Source: Agrobacterium vitis (GTDB lineage: Bacteria > Pseudomonadota > Alphaproteobacteria > Rhizobiales > Rhizobiaceae). From it: a stretch of 64,000 bases of DNA. The stretch is from assembly GCF_014926405.1 (NCBI RefSeq), contig NZ_JACXXJ020000005.1, positions 2,237,001 to 2,301,000 on the forward strand, in the 5' to 3' direction. The translations under genes and the position numbers were made by a program. Shown one piece after another: positions 1 through 7,592 of this stretch (positions within the stretch are counted from its first letter, which is position 1; the number at the start of each line of letters is the position of its first letter). The notes under the pieces were generated by a model that worked only from the letters and a program-made list of their open reading frames with translations, was not told where the DNA came from and searched no databases.

Positions 1-118
1 CATTGCCGCCCAATTCCTTCGGCGTCGTCAGCGTTACATCCAGAACGCCGTTTTCGCTGACGGCGCGGCCTTCGCGACCACCGGTTGCAGATGCTTTGGT
101 TGTGTAGAGAATAGCCAT
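1..118 (-). CDS. ohr: Organic hydroperoxide resistance protein Ohr (5' part only)
   Basis: Only the first 39 codons lie in the window; the gene runs off the left edge. The translated start (MAILYTTKASATGGREGRAV, then a VSENGVLDV stretch and a P-x-ELGG turn) is the typical N-terminus of Ohr, an OsmC-family thiol peroxidase that reduces organic hydroperoxides in the cytoplasm. The catalytic cysteines are outside the window and cannot be checked. An AAGGAG Shine-Dalgarno lies about 8 nt before the ATG. It is divergent from ohrR, which is the classical arrangement in Agrobacterium and relatives, so expression is probably repressed by OhrR and released by organic peroxides. Confidence 0.9.
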   Translation of the reverse strand, partial: MAILYTTKASATGGREGRAVSENGVLDVTLTTPKELGGN

Positions 119-209
119 GAGAGTCTCTCCTTTTTGAAAACTGGTCGTTTTGGTTGGTTGAAGGCCGGAACAGTGTGCCAGCCGCTGCGTCTGCATTGTT
201 AGTATCACG

Positions 210-230
210 CAATTTAATTGTACGCAATTG
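210..230. promoter_or_regulatory. Probable OhrR operator between ohr and ohrR
   Basis: An AT-rich dyad CAATTTAATTG (210-220) is followed at once by a second palindrome CAATTG (225-230) in the divergent ohr/ohrR intergenic region. OhrR-type MarR regulators bind this kind of TACAATT/AATTGTA dyad. The position between both start codons fits control of both genes. Assignment is by position and motif only. Confidence 0.6.
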
Positions 231-300
231 TTTTTTGCACATTGCATTTTTATGACAAGGCTGGGAGAATGCGCCCTCACCTGCATGAAGGATAAGGCCG

Positions 301-747
301 ATGGACAAGACGGATCTGGTGCTGGACAAGCAGCTCTGCTTTGCGCTTTACGGCGCATCGCTGGCGCTGACGCGCACTTACAAACCGCTGCTGGAGCCGC
401 TGGGCCTGACCTATCCGCAATATCTTGTGATGATGGTGCTGTGGGAAACCGACCATCTGGCGGTCAAGGCGCTGGGGGAGCGGCTGGGGCTGGATAGCGG
501 CACGCTATCGCCACTGTTGAAACGGTTGGAACAGACCGGCTACGTCACCCGCCAGCGCCAAAGCCAGGATGAGCGGCAGGTGACTGTCTCGCTCACCCCC
601 ACAGGTGCCGCCGTGCAGAACAAGGCTCTCGGCGTTATGGCGGCAATTGGTACGGCCACCGGCTGTAGCCTGGAAGAAATCGCAGCGCTGCGCGATCAAT
701 TGCAGGATTTGCGCGGCAAGCTGAATGCCGCCGCGCAGGACTCTTGA
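301..747 (+). CDS. ohrR: MarR-family organic peroxide sensor OhrR
   Basis: A 148-residue winged-helix regulator of the MarR family. The N-terminal LCFALY segment carries the single conserved reactive cysteine (about residue 13) whose oxidation by organic hydroperoxides releases DNA in OhrR proteins. The LTYPQYLVMMVLWE helix and the GLDSGTLSPLLKRLEQTGYVTR recognition helix are family hallmarks, and the DERQVTVSLT wing follows. An AAGGA ribosome site precedes the ATG. It is divergent from ohr, with the operator between them, so it most likely represses both ohr and itself. The stop lies 3 bp from the convergent L,D-transpeptidase gene. Confidence 0.93.
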   Translation: MDKTDLVLDKQLCFALYGASLALTRTYKPLLEPLGLTYPQYLVMMVLWETDHLAVKALGERLGLDSGTLSPLLKRLEQTGYVTRQRQSQDERQVTVSLTPTGAAVQNKALGVMAAIGTATGCSLEEIAALRDQLQDLRGKLNAAAQDS

Positions 748-750
748 TCC

Positions 751-1464
751 CTATTGCAGGACGATGATCCGCGCCTTGTTCGGCACGCGGTCATAGAGGT
801 CGATAATGTCCTGGTTCATCAACCGCACGCAGCCCGACGACATCGCCTTGCCGATCGAGTTCCATTCCGGCGAGCCATGCAGACGGTAGAGCGTGTCCTG
901 ACCGTTCTGGAAGATGTAGAGCGCGCGTGCGCCCAGCGGGTTCATCAGGCCCGGTGCCATCCCACCATTGGCGGAGGAATATTTGGCCAGCTGCGGCTGG
1001 CGGGCAACCATTTCATCCGGCGGCGTCCATTTTGGCCATTTCTGACGCCATTGGATCACGCCTTCGCCCTGCCAGGCAAAGCCCTCGCGGCCAATGCCAA
1101 CGCCGTAGCGCATGGCGGTGCCGCCCTGTTCCACCAGATAGAGGAAGCGGTTGGGCGTATCGACCACGATGGAGCCCGCCGGATAGCCGGTCGGATCGCT
1201 GACCCGCTGGCGATAGTAGCGCGGCGGAATCTGCTGGTAGGGAATGGCCGGAATGACGAAGCCGCCATCGACCACTTCGCCATACATGGCGTCCAGCTCC
1301 GGCGTGGATGGCGCCATCGGGCCCGTGGGCTGCACCATGCCGCCCAGCGAACCCTGATCATAGATCGGAGGGCGATAGGACGAGGCGCAACTGGACAAAA
1401 GAGCTGCTGCGCCAAGGCCAGAAAAGGAGAGAAAGGCACGGCGGGAAAAATCGGGGCTTGTCAT
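751..1464 (-). CDS. Exported L,D-transpeptidase (YkuD fold), paralog 1
   Basis: A 237-residue envelope protein. The start at 1464 places a twin-arginine-like RRAFL segment and a hydrophobic stretch ending in LLSSC at the N-terminus, so the mature protein is probably a lipoprotein; a longer frame to 1506 adds residues unlike a signal peptide. The catalytic YkuD motif is complete: HGSPEWNSIGKAMSSGCVRL, with His and the nucleophilic Cys in the SSGCVR block. Such enzymes make 3-3 or 1-3 peptide cross-links in peptidoglycan or attach proteins to it in the periplasm. It is followed upstream by a second paralog on the same strand. It is convergent with ohrR. Confidence 0.88.
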   Translation of the reverse strand: MTSPDFSRRAFLSFSGLGAAALLSSCASSYRPPIYDQGSLGGMVQPTGPMAPSTPELDAMYGEVVDGGFVIPAIPYQQIPPRYYRQRVSDPTGYPAGSIVVDTPNRFLYLVEQGGTAMRYGVGIGREGFAWQGEGVIQWRQKWPKWTPPDEMVARQPQLAKYSSANGGMAPGLMNPLGARALYIFQNGQDTLYRLHGSPEWNSIGKAMSSGCVRLMNQDIIDLYDRVPNKARIIVLQ

Positions 1465-1656
1465 ATACGGTGGTACATCCTGCTGGTCAGCAGCGCACAA
1501 ACGCACGCTACGCGGTTTTGTTCCGCAAGATCCTATCTACAGTGATTTATCCGAATTTCACCGCCAATAGCGCACACAGACGTTCACATTTGCGCCATTG
1601 CGTGTCGTTCCGGCAACAGGCCGATAAGCGGACCCACAACCGTGGCTGCCTACACC

Positions 1657-2490
1657 TTACATAACCACGATCTCCGCTTTGTCCCGCACACGGGCATAAA
1701 GATCAATCACGTCCTGATTGAACATGCGTACGCAACCTGACGAAACGGCCTTGCCGACGGATTGCCAATCGGGCGTACCATGGATGCGGTAGAGCGTATC
1801 GCGGCCATTCTGGAAGATATACAGCGCGCGCGCACCGAGCGGATTGCGCAGGCCCGGCTCCAGCCCGCCTTGCGCGGCGGCAAACTGGCGCATGTCGGGC
1901 TGGCGCTCGACCATGTCGTCGCTTGGCGTCCAGCGCGGCCAGGTCTTCTTGAATTGAATGATGCCCCGGCCCTGCCAGGCAAAGCCCTGCTTGCCGAGGC
2001 CAACGCCATAGCGCATCGCCCGGCCATTGGCCTCAACCAGATAGAGATAATGCGCCTTGGTATCGACCACGATGGTGCCGGGCCGTTCCGTGGTCGGATA
2101 ATCAACCTCCTGCCGCAGGAAGCGCTTGTCCACCCGGTCGAGCGGAATGGCAGTCAGCGTGTGGCCGTCATCGCTCATCTGCCCGTAAATCGCCTTCTGC
2201 ATTGGCGTCGCAAAGGGCGAAACATAGGGCTCGGCTGCTGGCATACCATAGGTCTGGTGGAAAGGCGTTTTGAACAGGCCGAGGAATTTATTGGGCTTTT
2301 CCGTTGGCGGTGCAGCCATCGGCTGGTTCCAGGTCGGCGCGGTCTGGGCCGCAAACACTTCCGTATTCATCCGCTGCGTATCCGTCACGAAATAGCAGCC
2401 GCCAAGCACAGACAGCGACAGGCAACCAAGCCCTGCCAACAGGGCGCGAGCGACACGGGAAAACGGGCGGACAAAAACAGTAGACGACAT
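1657..2490 (-). CDS. Exported L,D-transpeptidase (YkuD fold), paralog 2
   Basis: A 277-residue paralog of the neighbouring transpeptidase. The start at 2490 gives a basic N-terminus, a hydrophobic segment and an LGGC lipobox, so it is probably an outer- or inner-membrane lipoprotein. The C-terminal YkuD domain retains HGTPDWQSVGKAVSSGCVRM, including the catalytic His and Cys. The two proteins share the YPTTERPGTIVVDT-like strand and the RNPLGARALYIFQNG segment, so they look like a tandem duplication. The longer reading frame to 2586 is not supported by a signal peptide. Substrate (cross-linking or lipoprotein attachment) cannot be told from sequence. Confidence 0.87.
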   Translation of the reverse strand: MSSTVFVRPFSRVARALLAGLGCLSLSVLGGCYFVTDTQRMNTEVFAAQTAPTWNQPMAAPPTEKPNKFLGLFKTPFHQTYGMPAAEPYVSPFATPMQKAIYGQMSDDGHTLTAIPLDRVDKRFLRQEVDYPTTERPGTIVVDTKAHYLYLVEANGRAMRYGVGLGKQGFAWQGRGIIQFKKTWPRWTPSDDMVERQPDMRQFAAAQGGLEPGLRNPLGARALYIFQNGRDTLYRIHGTPDWQSVGKAVSSGCVRMFNQDVIDLYARVRDKAEIVVM

Positions 2491-2698
2491 TGCGCAACCT
2501 GGCCTGGTTCGAGATTGCCACAAGACTGACAGACGCGGCTGGCGCGAAGCTGGTGAAGGGATGAGCTTTGCGCAAAACGAAAACAATTAGGCCGCCGCCC
2601 CAATCACCATGGAGAAACATCGATTTGCAATCAAAGATAGAAAGTTACACGCAAGTTTTGATTGATAATTCGATTAAAAATTAAAGCCGGAGGTCGAG

Positions 2699-3280
2699 TT
2701 GAACGCAACGATTTCATCCACCACCACGACATCGTCCAGCGCCGTTTATCAAACGAAGCAGACGCCGAAGCTGCCAGACGATTTTTACGAAACCGAATAC
2801 ACAACGCTGGAAGATCTTCCCGCAGAAGCAAGCGCGGAGACTGAAACATCGGAGGACTTCGATGCTAACCTCTGGGGGGTATTACATATTGGCGGCCAAA
2901 CGGTGAGAATCGGTGCATCCGGTGGGGTTGCATACTCGGTCAATCCGGAAGCCGAAGACTTTCTCGGAGAAGGCAAAGGCTTCGATCTCGACTGGGACAA
3001 CCTCGATACGCCGGAAGAGATCGCCGACGCCATCATGTCCAAATACGGCGGCAAACTCACAGCAAGCTCTGTCGAAAGCGGGAGCAAGAGCCTGACCAGC
3101 GAACTGATGAGCAAGATGTTCAGCAGCGATGCGCTGGTGGACCGGATGTTGATGACCAGCTCCGGTGAAAGCCTGCAAGAGGGCTTACTGTCGTCCGATG
3201 AAGAGGCGAATGGGTCGCAAGCGAGTGCCTCGGCCACGTCAGCCACCAGCGCACCGCAAGCGCAATCCACAGCCGCCTGA
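2699..3280 (+). CDS. Unrecognised Ser/Thr/Ala-rich protein, tandem copy 1
   Basis: A 193-residue acidic protein with no family I recognise. Start is a TTG at 2699 preceded by a clear GGAGG. The N-terminus is Ser/Thr-rich without a signal peptide. The central core reads DLDWDNLDTPEEIADAIMSK followed by a SGSKSLTSELMSKMFSSDAL block, and the tail is Ser/Ala/Gln-rich (ATSATSAPQAQSTAA). Two further copies follow directly downstream. The core is almost identical between copies, while the N-terminal 60-70 residues differ. This suggests a conserved functional module with variable heads. No membrane segment is seen. Function unknown. Confidence 0.75.
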   Translation: MNATISSTTTTSSSAVYQTKQTPKLPDDFYETEYTTLEDLPAEASAETETSEDFDANLWGVLHIGGQTVRIGASGGVAYSVNPEAEDFLGEGKGFDLDWDNLDTPEEIADAIMSKYGGKLTASSVESGSKSLTSELMSKMFSSDALVDRMLMTSSGESLQEGLLSSDEEANGSQASASATSATSAPQAQSTAA

Positions 3281-3284
3281 TCGA

Positions 3285-3311
3285 GCGCCGCATTGCGGCG
3301 TCGGGGTTTTT
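3285..3311 (+). repeat. Intergenic hairpin between tandem copies 1 and 2
   Basis: CGCCGCATTGCGGCG forms a GC-rich stem with almost no loop, followed by GGGGTTTTT, just after the stop of copy 1. A nearly identical copy follows gene 2 (about 3928-3955). It may act as a weak terminator or attenuator or as an mRNA-stabilising hairpin; it was clearly duplicated with the genes. Confidence 0.5.
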
Positions 3312-3338
3312 CATGTCCATGCTCACAGGAGGGGTCCG

Positions 3339-3923
3339 ATGAGCACTACAATTTCATCCACCGCCGTTTATGCAAACACCTATACTCCAAGCCGATCCGA
3401 GGGCGTCACGGCGCAGTCAACGCAAACGACATCGAGCCAAAGCGATTCAAGCAGCACGATGGCGACGAGAGTCGCGCAGAGGTGGGCGGAAATAGCTGCC
3501 GCAGAAGCAAGCACGGAGTTAGACACGACGCCTCGCCAGATCTGGGCGACGCTACAAATCGGCAACACGCCCGTCGCCATCGATACGGAAGGCGGTGTTT
3601 CCTATAGCGGCACCGAACTGGATATCGATATCGACTGGGAAAACCTCAATACAGCCGAAGAACGCGCCGAGGCCATCATGTCCAAATACGGCGGCACGCT
3701 CACCACGAGCGCGGTCGAAAGCGGGAGCAAGAGCCTCACCAGCGAACTGATGAGCAAGATGTTCAGCAGCGATGCGCTGGTGGACCGGATGTTGATGACC
3801 AGCTCCGGTGAAAGCCTGCAAGAGGGCTTACTGCCCTCAGACGAAGACGCGAATGGGGCGCAAGCGAGTACCTCGGCCACCTCAGCCGCCAGCGCACCGC
3901 AAGCGCAATCCACAGCCGCCTGA
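3339..3923 (+). CDS. Unrecognised Ser/Thr/Ala-rich protein, tandem copy 2
   Basis: A 194-residue paralog of the preceding gene. The ATG at 3339 follows AGGAGGGG. The N-terminal half (TISSTAVYANTYTPSRSEG onward) is different from copy 1. From the IDIDWENLNTAEERAEAIMS segment to the end it is nearly identical, including KMFSSDALVDRMLMTSSGES and the SAPQAQSTAA tail. The nucleotide identity continues through the stop codon and the intergenic hairpin, so this is a recent duplication or gene conversion. A shorter ATG-rich extension upstream of 3339 is a by-product of reading through the intergenic repeat. No known domain identified. Confidence 0.75.
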   Translation: MSTTISSTAVYANTYTPSRSEGVTAQSTQTTSSQSDSSSTMATRVAQRWAEIAAAEASTELDTTPRQIWATLQIGNTPVAIDTEGGVSYSGTELDIDIDWENLNTAEERAEAIMSKYGGTLTTSAVESGSKSLTSELMSKMFSSDALVDRMLMTSSGESLQEGLLPSDEDANGAQASTSATSAASAPQAQSTAA

Positions 3924-3981
3924 TCGAGCGCCGCATTGCGGCATCGGGGGTTTTCATTTCCATGCTCATAGGAGGGGTCAC

Positions 3982-4626
3982 ATGAGCACGACAGTTACAC
4001 CCGGCATAGCGTATGCCTATGGCTATTCCTCGACCAAGGCTGCGGAGGCCGATACCGAGTTTATGGCGAGTTTGCCTGACGATAGCCAACCCAAGACCGC
4101 CTTGCAGGTGGAAATGGAAGCGATGTGGACGGAGGCGGCAGAGGCGGAAGCCAAGATGTGGGCCGAGAGCAAGCCTGCAACAATCTATTCAAAGATGGAA
4201 ATCAGCATCGGAACGGTTACCATCTACAATGAGGGCGCCTGGATGTTTACTCCTTATAAACAAGGAGAAGGAAGTGCCGATGTCATGCAACAGTTTAGAA
4301 ACAGTATCGACTGGGACAATCTCGACACGCCGGAAGAACGCACCGCTGCCATCATAGCGGAATATAGCGGCAAGCTCACCGCAGACGATTTCGAAAGCGG
4401 TGAAAAGAGCCTTAAGACCGAGCTGATGAGCAGGATGTTCAGCAGCGATGCCATGGTCAACAGGATGTTCCTGACCGATACCGGTGAAAATATTCAGGAC
4501 GATTTGGCCGAGACGGATGAAGATACGGCGACGGATCAAGGCGCGGACGCTGCACCGTCTCCGGCCACCACCGCGGCGGCGGCCAGCGAGTTGTTGGCGG
4601 TGCAGGGGCTGGCCGCAGCCGTCTGA
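3982..4626 (+). CDS. Unrecognised Ser/Thr/Ala-rich protein, tandem copy 3
   Basis: A 214-residue paralog, the most diverged of the three. The ATG at 3982 follows AGGAGGGG. It keeps the core order: SIDWDNLDTPEERTAAIIAE, a GEKSLKTELMSRMFSSDAMV block, then an Ala/Thr-rich tail that ends in LLAVQGLAAAV. The N-terminal third is Met/Ala/Glu-rich (ALQVEMEAMWTEAAEAEAK) and probably helical. The same strand, spacing and leader as copies 1 and 2 indicate one transcription unit. Function unknown; I see no signal peptide or catalytic motif. Confidence 0.75.
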   Translation: MSTTVTPGIAYAYGYSSTKAAEADTEFMASLPDDSQPKTALQVEMEAMWTEAAEAEAKMWAESKPATIYSKMEISIGTVTIYNEGAWMFTPYKQGEGSADVMQQFRNSIDWDNLDTPEERTAAIIAEYSGKLTADDFESGEKSLKTELMSRMFSSDAMVNRMFLTDTGENIQDDLAETDEDTATDQGADAAPSPATTAAAASELLAVQGLAAAV

Positions 4627-4705
4627 TCGGCCTCCTCTGTCTCACCCATGACACAGATCTGCGGTTTGCTGATACCCAACCATTGATGGCAAAGGAGGAT
4701 CGCCC

Positions 4706-5620
4706 ATGGCCTTGCAGAATTATCGCTACGTTCCCGGCACGATCATCATCATCGGCAAGCAGCCGGATGGCGATTCGGTGCGGTTTCGCCCGGATGATGA
4801 AAACCTGCTTGCCGATATCTACCGCGCCCATCTGCTGCGACCCGCCAAGGATGGCAGCCATCAACTGCGGCTGGAAGGGATCGATACGCCCGAAACCCAT
4901 TACGAGAGCAAGGCACAGCCGCGCGGCGGGGTGGCGCGGGATTATCTGCTGCGCGATCTGATCGGCTTTTCCTCCTTTTCCCTCTCGAAAGAAACCGTCA
5001 CCGCTGCCGAGCCGCAAACCATCCAGGCCGGGATTCTGACGGCCTCCGCCGATGTTCACGGGCGGCCAATTTCCTATCTGACGTTTGACGGCAATCCGTT
5101 TTCCTCCGGCGATACCGGCGCGATTTCAACCAAGACCCTGGAGGCCAGCGCCAATTACCGGTTGATTTCCAGCGGCATGGCCTATCCCATGCTCTATAGT
5201 TCCGCGCCGGTAGACCAGCGCGAGACGATTTCCGAGGCCGCAAGACAGGCGCGGGATGCGGACCTTGGCGTCTGGGCGGTGGATAAGACGGAACGGTTTG
5301 CCCTCACCGACCTCACCGATCTTGGCTGGGCGAGCGGCAGCAAGCCGGGCGAGGAAGAGGAAGAGGAAGAGGAAGAGGAAGAGGAAGACGGCACCGGCAA
5401 GGCCCAATTGATCTTTCCGAAACTCTTCCGCCGTGGCTGCGATTTTCTCAAATCCGGTGAGACCGATCTGGTCGAGTGGCTGCGCAAGACGGAAAGCGAA
5501 AACGACAAGGTGATTATCGACAACCGCAGCGAAGTGCCGCTCTCGCAATTGCTGCGCCGGGAAAACGACCGCTACCGTTTCGATGCCGACCTGACACAGG
5601 CGGTGTTTGTTGAGAAATAG
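4706..5620 (+). CDS. Staphylococcal-nuclease-like (TNase fold) protein with poly-Glu linker
   Basis: A 304-residue protein. The ATG at 4706 follows AAAGGAGG. The GDSVRFRP strand (about residues 22-29) and RLEGIDTPETHY (about 55-66) match the SNase OB-fold, where the Asp of GD and the D-T-P-E segment help bind calcium and phosphate. Later DADLGVWAVD resembles the family's GLW/GVW turn. The usual second arginine of the active site is not obvious, so nuclease activity is uncertain. A run of 12 glutamates (about residues 216-227) links to a C-terminal region of about 75 residues that I do not recognise. No signal peptide is visible. It follows the three tandem unknown genes and may be co-expressed. 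Confidence 0.7.
   Translation: MALQNYRYVPGTIIIIGKQPDGDSVRFRPDDENLLADIYRAHLLRPAKDGSHQLRLEGIDTPETHYESKAQPRGGVARDYLLRDLIGFSSFSLSKETVTAAEPQTIQAGILTASADVHGRPISYLTFDGNPFSSGDTGAISTKTLEASANYRLISSGMAYPMLYSSAPVDQRETISEAARQARDADLGVWAVDKTERFALTDLTDLGWASGSKPGEEEEEEEEEEEEDGTGKAQLIFPKLFRRGCDFLKSGETDLVEWLRKTESENDKVIIDNRSEVPLSQLLRRENDRYRFDADLTQAVFVEK
5351..5386 (+). repeat. In-frame hexanucleotide repeat (GAGGAA)6
   Basis: Six perfect copies of GAGGAA lie inside the SNase-like gene and encode 12 consecutive Glu residues. Because the unit is 6 bp, slippage changes linker length by two residues without a frameshift. Confidence 0.95.
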
Positions 5621-5723
5621 CTTCGCTATTCCATGCAGGGTGAACGCTGTATTCATCATCCTGCACGTTGCGAATGACCGCCTGCCCGCCTACATCGGGC
5701 AAGCAATTCTCCTCCAATAATAA

Positions 5724-5748
5724 GAACTGTCATCGAAGATGGCAGTTC
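5724..5748 (+). terminator. Hairpin downstream of the SNase-like gene
   Basis: GAACTGTCATC pairs with GATGGCAGTTC around a GAA loop (one T-G pair), followed by a T-rich tract (TATTTCCTTTT). It lies about 100 bp after the SNase-like stop and is a plausible Rho-independent terminator. Confidence 0.55.
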
Positions 5749-5757
5749 GTATTTCCT

Positions 5758-5800
5758 TTTCGAATATCTCAAGCCTTTGCTGCATGTGAGATATTCGAAA
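5758..5800. repeat. 14-bp perfect inverted repeat upstream of nitroreductase
   Basis: TTTCGAATATCTCA (5758-5771) is exactly mirrored by TGAGATATTCGAAA (5787-5800), with a 15-nt spacer. The right arm ends 20 nt before the GTG start at 5820. It may be an operator for an unseen regulator or an mRNA hairpin controlling the nitroreductase gene. Confidence 0.7.
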
Positions 5801-5819
5801 TTCTTCAAGGCGAGGATGC

Positions 5820-6488
5820 GTGAGCATTTTCGCCCCTTCGCATAAGGATAGTATCGTGCTGCTTGATAAGTTGAACTGGCGTTATGCCGCCAAGAAAATG
5901 GACCCGTCGAAGACTGTTGCCGAAGACAAGGTCGAGCGTATTGTCGAGGCGGCCCGGCTGGCGCCGACCTCCAGCGGCTTGCAGCCGTTTTCCGTACTTG
6001 TCGTGACCAACAAGGAGATCCGCGAGCGGATCAAGCCAATCGCCTGGAACCAGGGCCAGATTACCGATTGCTCGCATCTGCTGGTGTTTGCCGCCTGGGA
6101 CAATTACACGGCGGAACGGATCAACACGATGTTTGATCTCACCAATGCCGAGCGCAATTTCACCAATGAAGGCTGGGAAAACTATCGCAAGATGCTGCTG
6201 GATACCTATCCGCCGCGCGACCCCCAAGTGAATTTCGAACATGCGGCCCGCCAGGCCTATATTGCGCTGGGGCTGGCCCTGGCGGCTGCCGCCTTCGAAG
6301 AGGTTGATTCAACGCCGATGGAAGGTTTCGACCCGGCAGCGCTGGACGAAATCCTCGATCTGCGCGCCAAGGGCCTGCGCTCCGTCGCCATCCTGCCGCT
6401 GGGCTATCGTCAGCCGGATGGCGACTGGCTGGTCAACCTGAAAAAGGTCCGCCGCGCCAGAGAAGACTTCGTTATCGAGGTGAAGTGA
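5820..6488 (+). CDS. NAD(P)H-dependent nitroreductase family protein
   Basis: A 222-residue flavoprotein of the NfsB/YdgI type. The RYAAKKMDPSKTV start, EAARLAPTSSGLQPF motif and the AYIALGLALAAAAFE helix are hallmark FMN-binding segments, and GYRQPDGDW near the C-terminus matches the GY/G-P loop. Such enzymes reduce nitroaromatics, quinones or enones using FMN. The start is a GTG at 5820 after GGCGAGG. The gene is convergent with the secreted protein gene at 6504. The perfect inverted repeat just upstream suggests dedicated regulation. The physiological substrate is not evident. Confidence 0.88.
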   Translation: MSIFAPSHKDSIVLLDKLNWRYAAKKMDPSKTVAEDKVERIVEAARLAPTSSGLQPFSVLVVTNKEIRERIKPIAWNQGQITDCSHLLVFAAWDNYTAERINTMFDLTNAERNFTNEGWENYRKMLLDTYPPRDPQVNFEHAARQAYIALGLALAAAAFEEVDSTPMEGFDPAALDEILDLRAKGLRSVAILPLGYRQPDGDWLVNLKKVRRAREDFVIEVK

Positions 6489-6503
6489 GAGCGTTCCTCG
6501 TCA

Positions 6504-7529
6504 TCACTCCCGGCAATCGGCCAGTGCCGTCACCGGCGCATTGACGATCAGCACCCCGGAAGCCGGATAGACCCGGCTGAGAACGGCTGTTACATCGGGA
6601 TTAACCACCCAGACCTCCCGGCCCTCGCCACTGCATTGCGCATGGTGGGGGCCGAAAGTGGCTTCCAGCGCCTCTTGCGCCTTGCGAGAGCCGAACAGGT
6701 CGTTTTCGCCGGTGGACAGGAAAAGGCTGGACGGTTTGCCGAACCTCGACACGGGGCAAAGGCGCAGGCTGGCTGAGAATGTGCCAATGCCGCCAAGCTG
6801 CTGCTGCGGTCTAGCGATATCCAGTTGCGCCGAGCAATTGTCCGGCCTTTCAATGGCGCTTTCACCATAAGGCTTCAGCCAGGCCGCCATGGCGTCCGCG
6901 TTGGTCCATGGCACCGGCTCGTTTTTCAGCCGCGTGAATAATGCCGTCAAAGCCGCTTTGTCCACCAGCGCATTGGGCGGCGCTGAATTGACTTTGCAAT
7001 TGGCATCCGGTGGGGCAGATGCAAGCAGCGTCAATTGCGCAATGGTTTCCGTCTTATAGACATCAATCCGCAAGGCAAGCGAGTGGTCAGGGTGTGGTGC
7101 CCAATAGGCGTGGGTTTCATCGCGACAGGCCGGATCGGATGGCCCGAAGGCTTGATCAAGCTTTTGACGAAAACCATCCGCCGCCGCCTTATCGGTAAAA
7201 CGCATGTCGATCAGCGTGCCGCGCACCTCGCCGTGAATGACCGGCAGGATATAGGCCAGACCCGGCACATTGCCCGTCAACTGGTGCAGGCTGGCCGTTT
7301 CTTCCGGCGGGGAGACCAGACCGGCGAAATGCCCGGCCAGAACCGCTTCATCCGCCAGCGCCTTTTCCAGATCGCCGACTTTTTCGACGATCCGCGCCGC
7401 ATCCTCATCGCCCAGAAAGCCCGGATCACGGGCCGTAAACGGCTCCTCCGCCATGGTGGAGACGGTAAGGGAGAGGGCCAGCAAAACAGCAGCCGCAAGG
7501 GCGAAAATTATGCGGTGTACCGGGGCCAT
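6504..7529 (-). CDS. Secreted hypothetical protein
   Basis: A 341-residue protein starting at the ATG at 7529, where a basic residue, a long hydrophobic stretch (IIFALAAAVLLALSLTV) and STMAEEP form a clear Sec signal peptide. An upstream ATG at 7571 would lie inside a stable hairpin and is less likely. The mature protein contains several Cys residues (CRDETHAYW, NCKVNSAPP, DNCSAQL, RLCPVSR, QCSGEG) that may form disulfides in the periplasm. I do not recognise a family. It lies downstream of the MFS efflux gene on the same strand but is separated from it by a strong hairpin. Confidence 0.7.
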   Translation of the reverse strand: MAPVHRIIFALAAAVLLALSLTVSTMAEEPFTARDPGFLGDEDAARIVEKVGDLEKALADEAVLAGHFAGLVSPPEETASLHQLTGNVPGLAYILPVIHGEVRGTLIDMRFTDKAAADGFRQKLDQAFGPSDPACRDETHAYWAPHPDHSLALRIDVYKTETIAQLTLLASAPPDANCKVNSAPPNALVDKAALTALFTRLKNEPVPWTNADAMAAWLKPYGESAIERPDNCSAQLDIARPQQQLGGIGTFSASLRLCPVSRFGKPSSLFLSTGENDLFGSRKAQEALEATFGPHHAQCSGEGREVWVVNPDVTAVLSRVYPASGVLIVNAPVTALADCRE

Positions 7530-7533
7530 GCTC

Positions 7534-7574
7534 GCTATGCTACCAAAGAGTGCTTTGCTCTGTGGTAGCATAGC
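7534..7574. repeat. Strong stem-loop between the MFS and secreted-protein genes
   Basis: GCTATGCTACCA (7534-7545) and TGGTAGCATAGC (7563-7574) are perfect inverted repeats of 12 bp; the loop contains a further AGAG/CTCT pair. It lies 19 bp after the MFS stop and just before the secreted-protein start on the minus strand. There is no T-run, so it is more likely a processing or stability element, or an attenuator, than a simple terminator. Confidence 0.7.
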
Positions 7575-7592
7575 ACCCTTATGCCGGGCAAA

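Noticed and set aside
754..2529. Long plus-strand frames over the two L,D-transpeptidase genes
   Set aside because: They are the reverse complement of genes with complete catalytic motifs and signal peptides.
5351..5386. GAGGAA repeats considered as a CRISPR-like or contingency frameshift locus
   Set aside because: The unit is a multiple of three and has no spacers, so it only changes Glu number.
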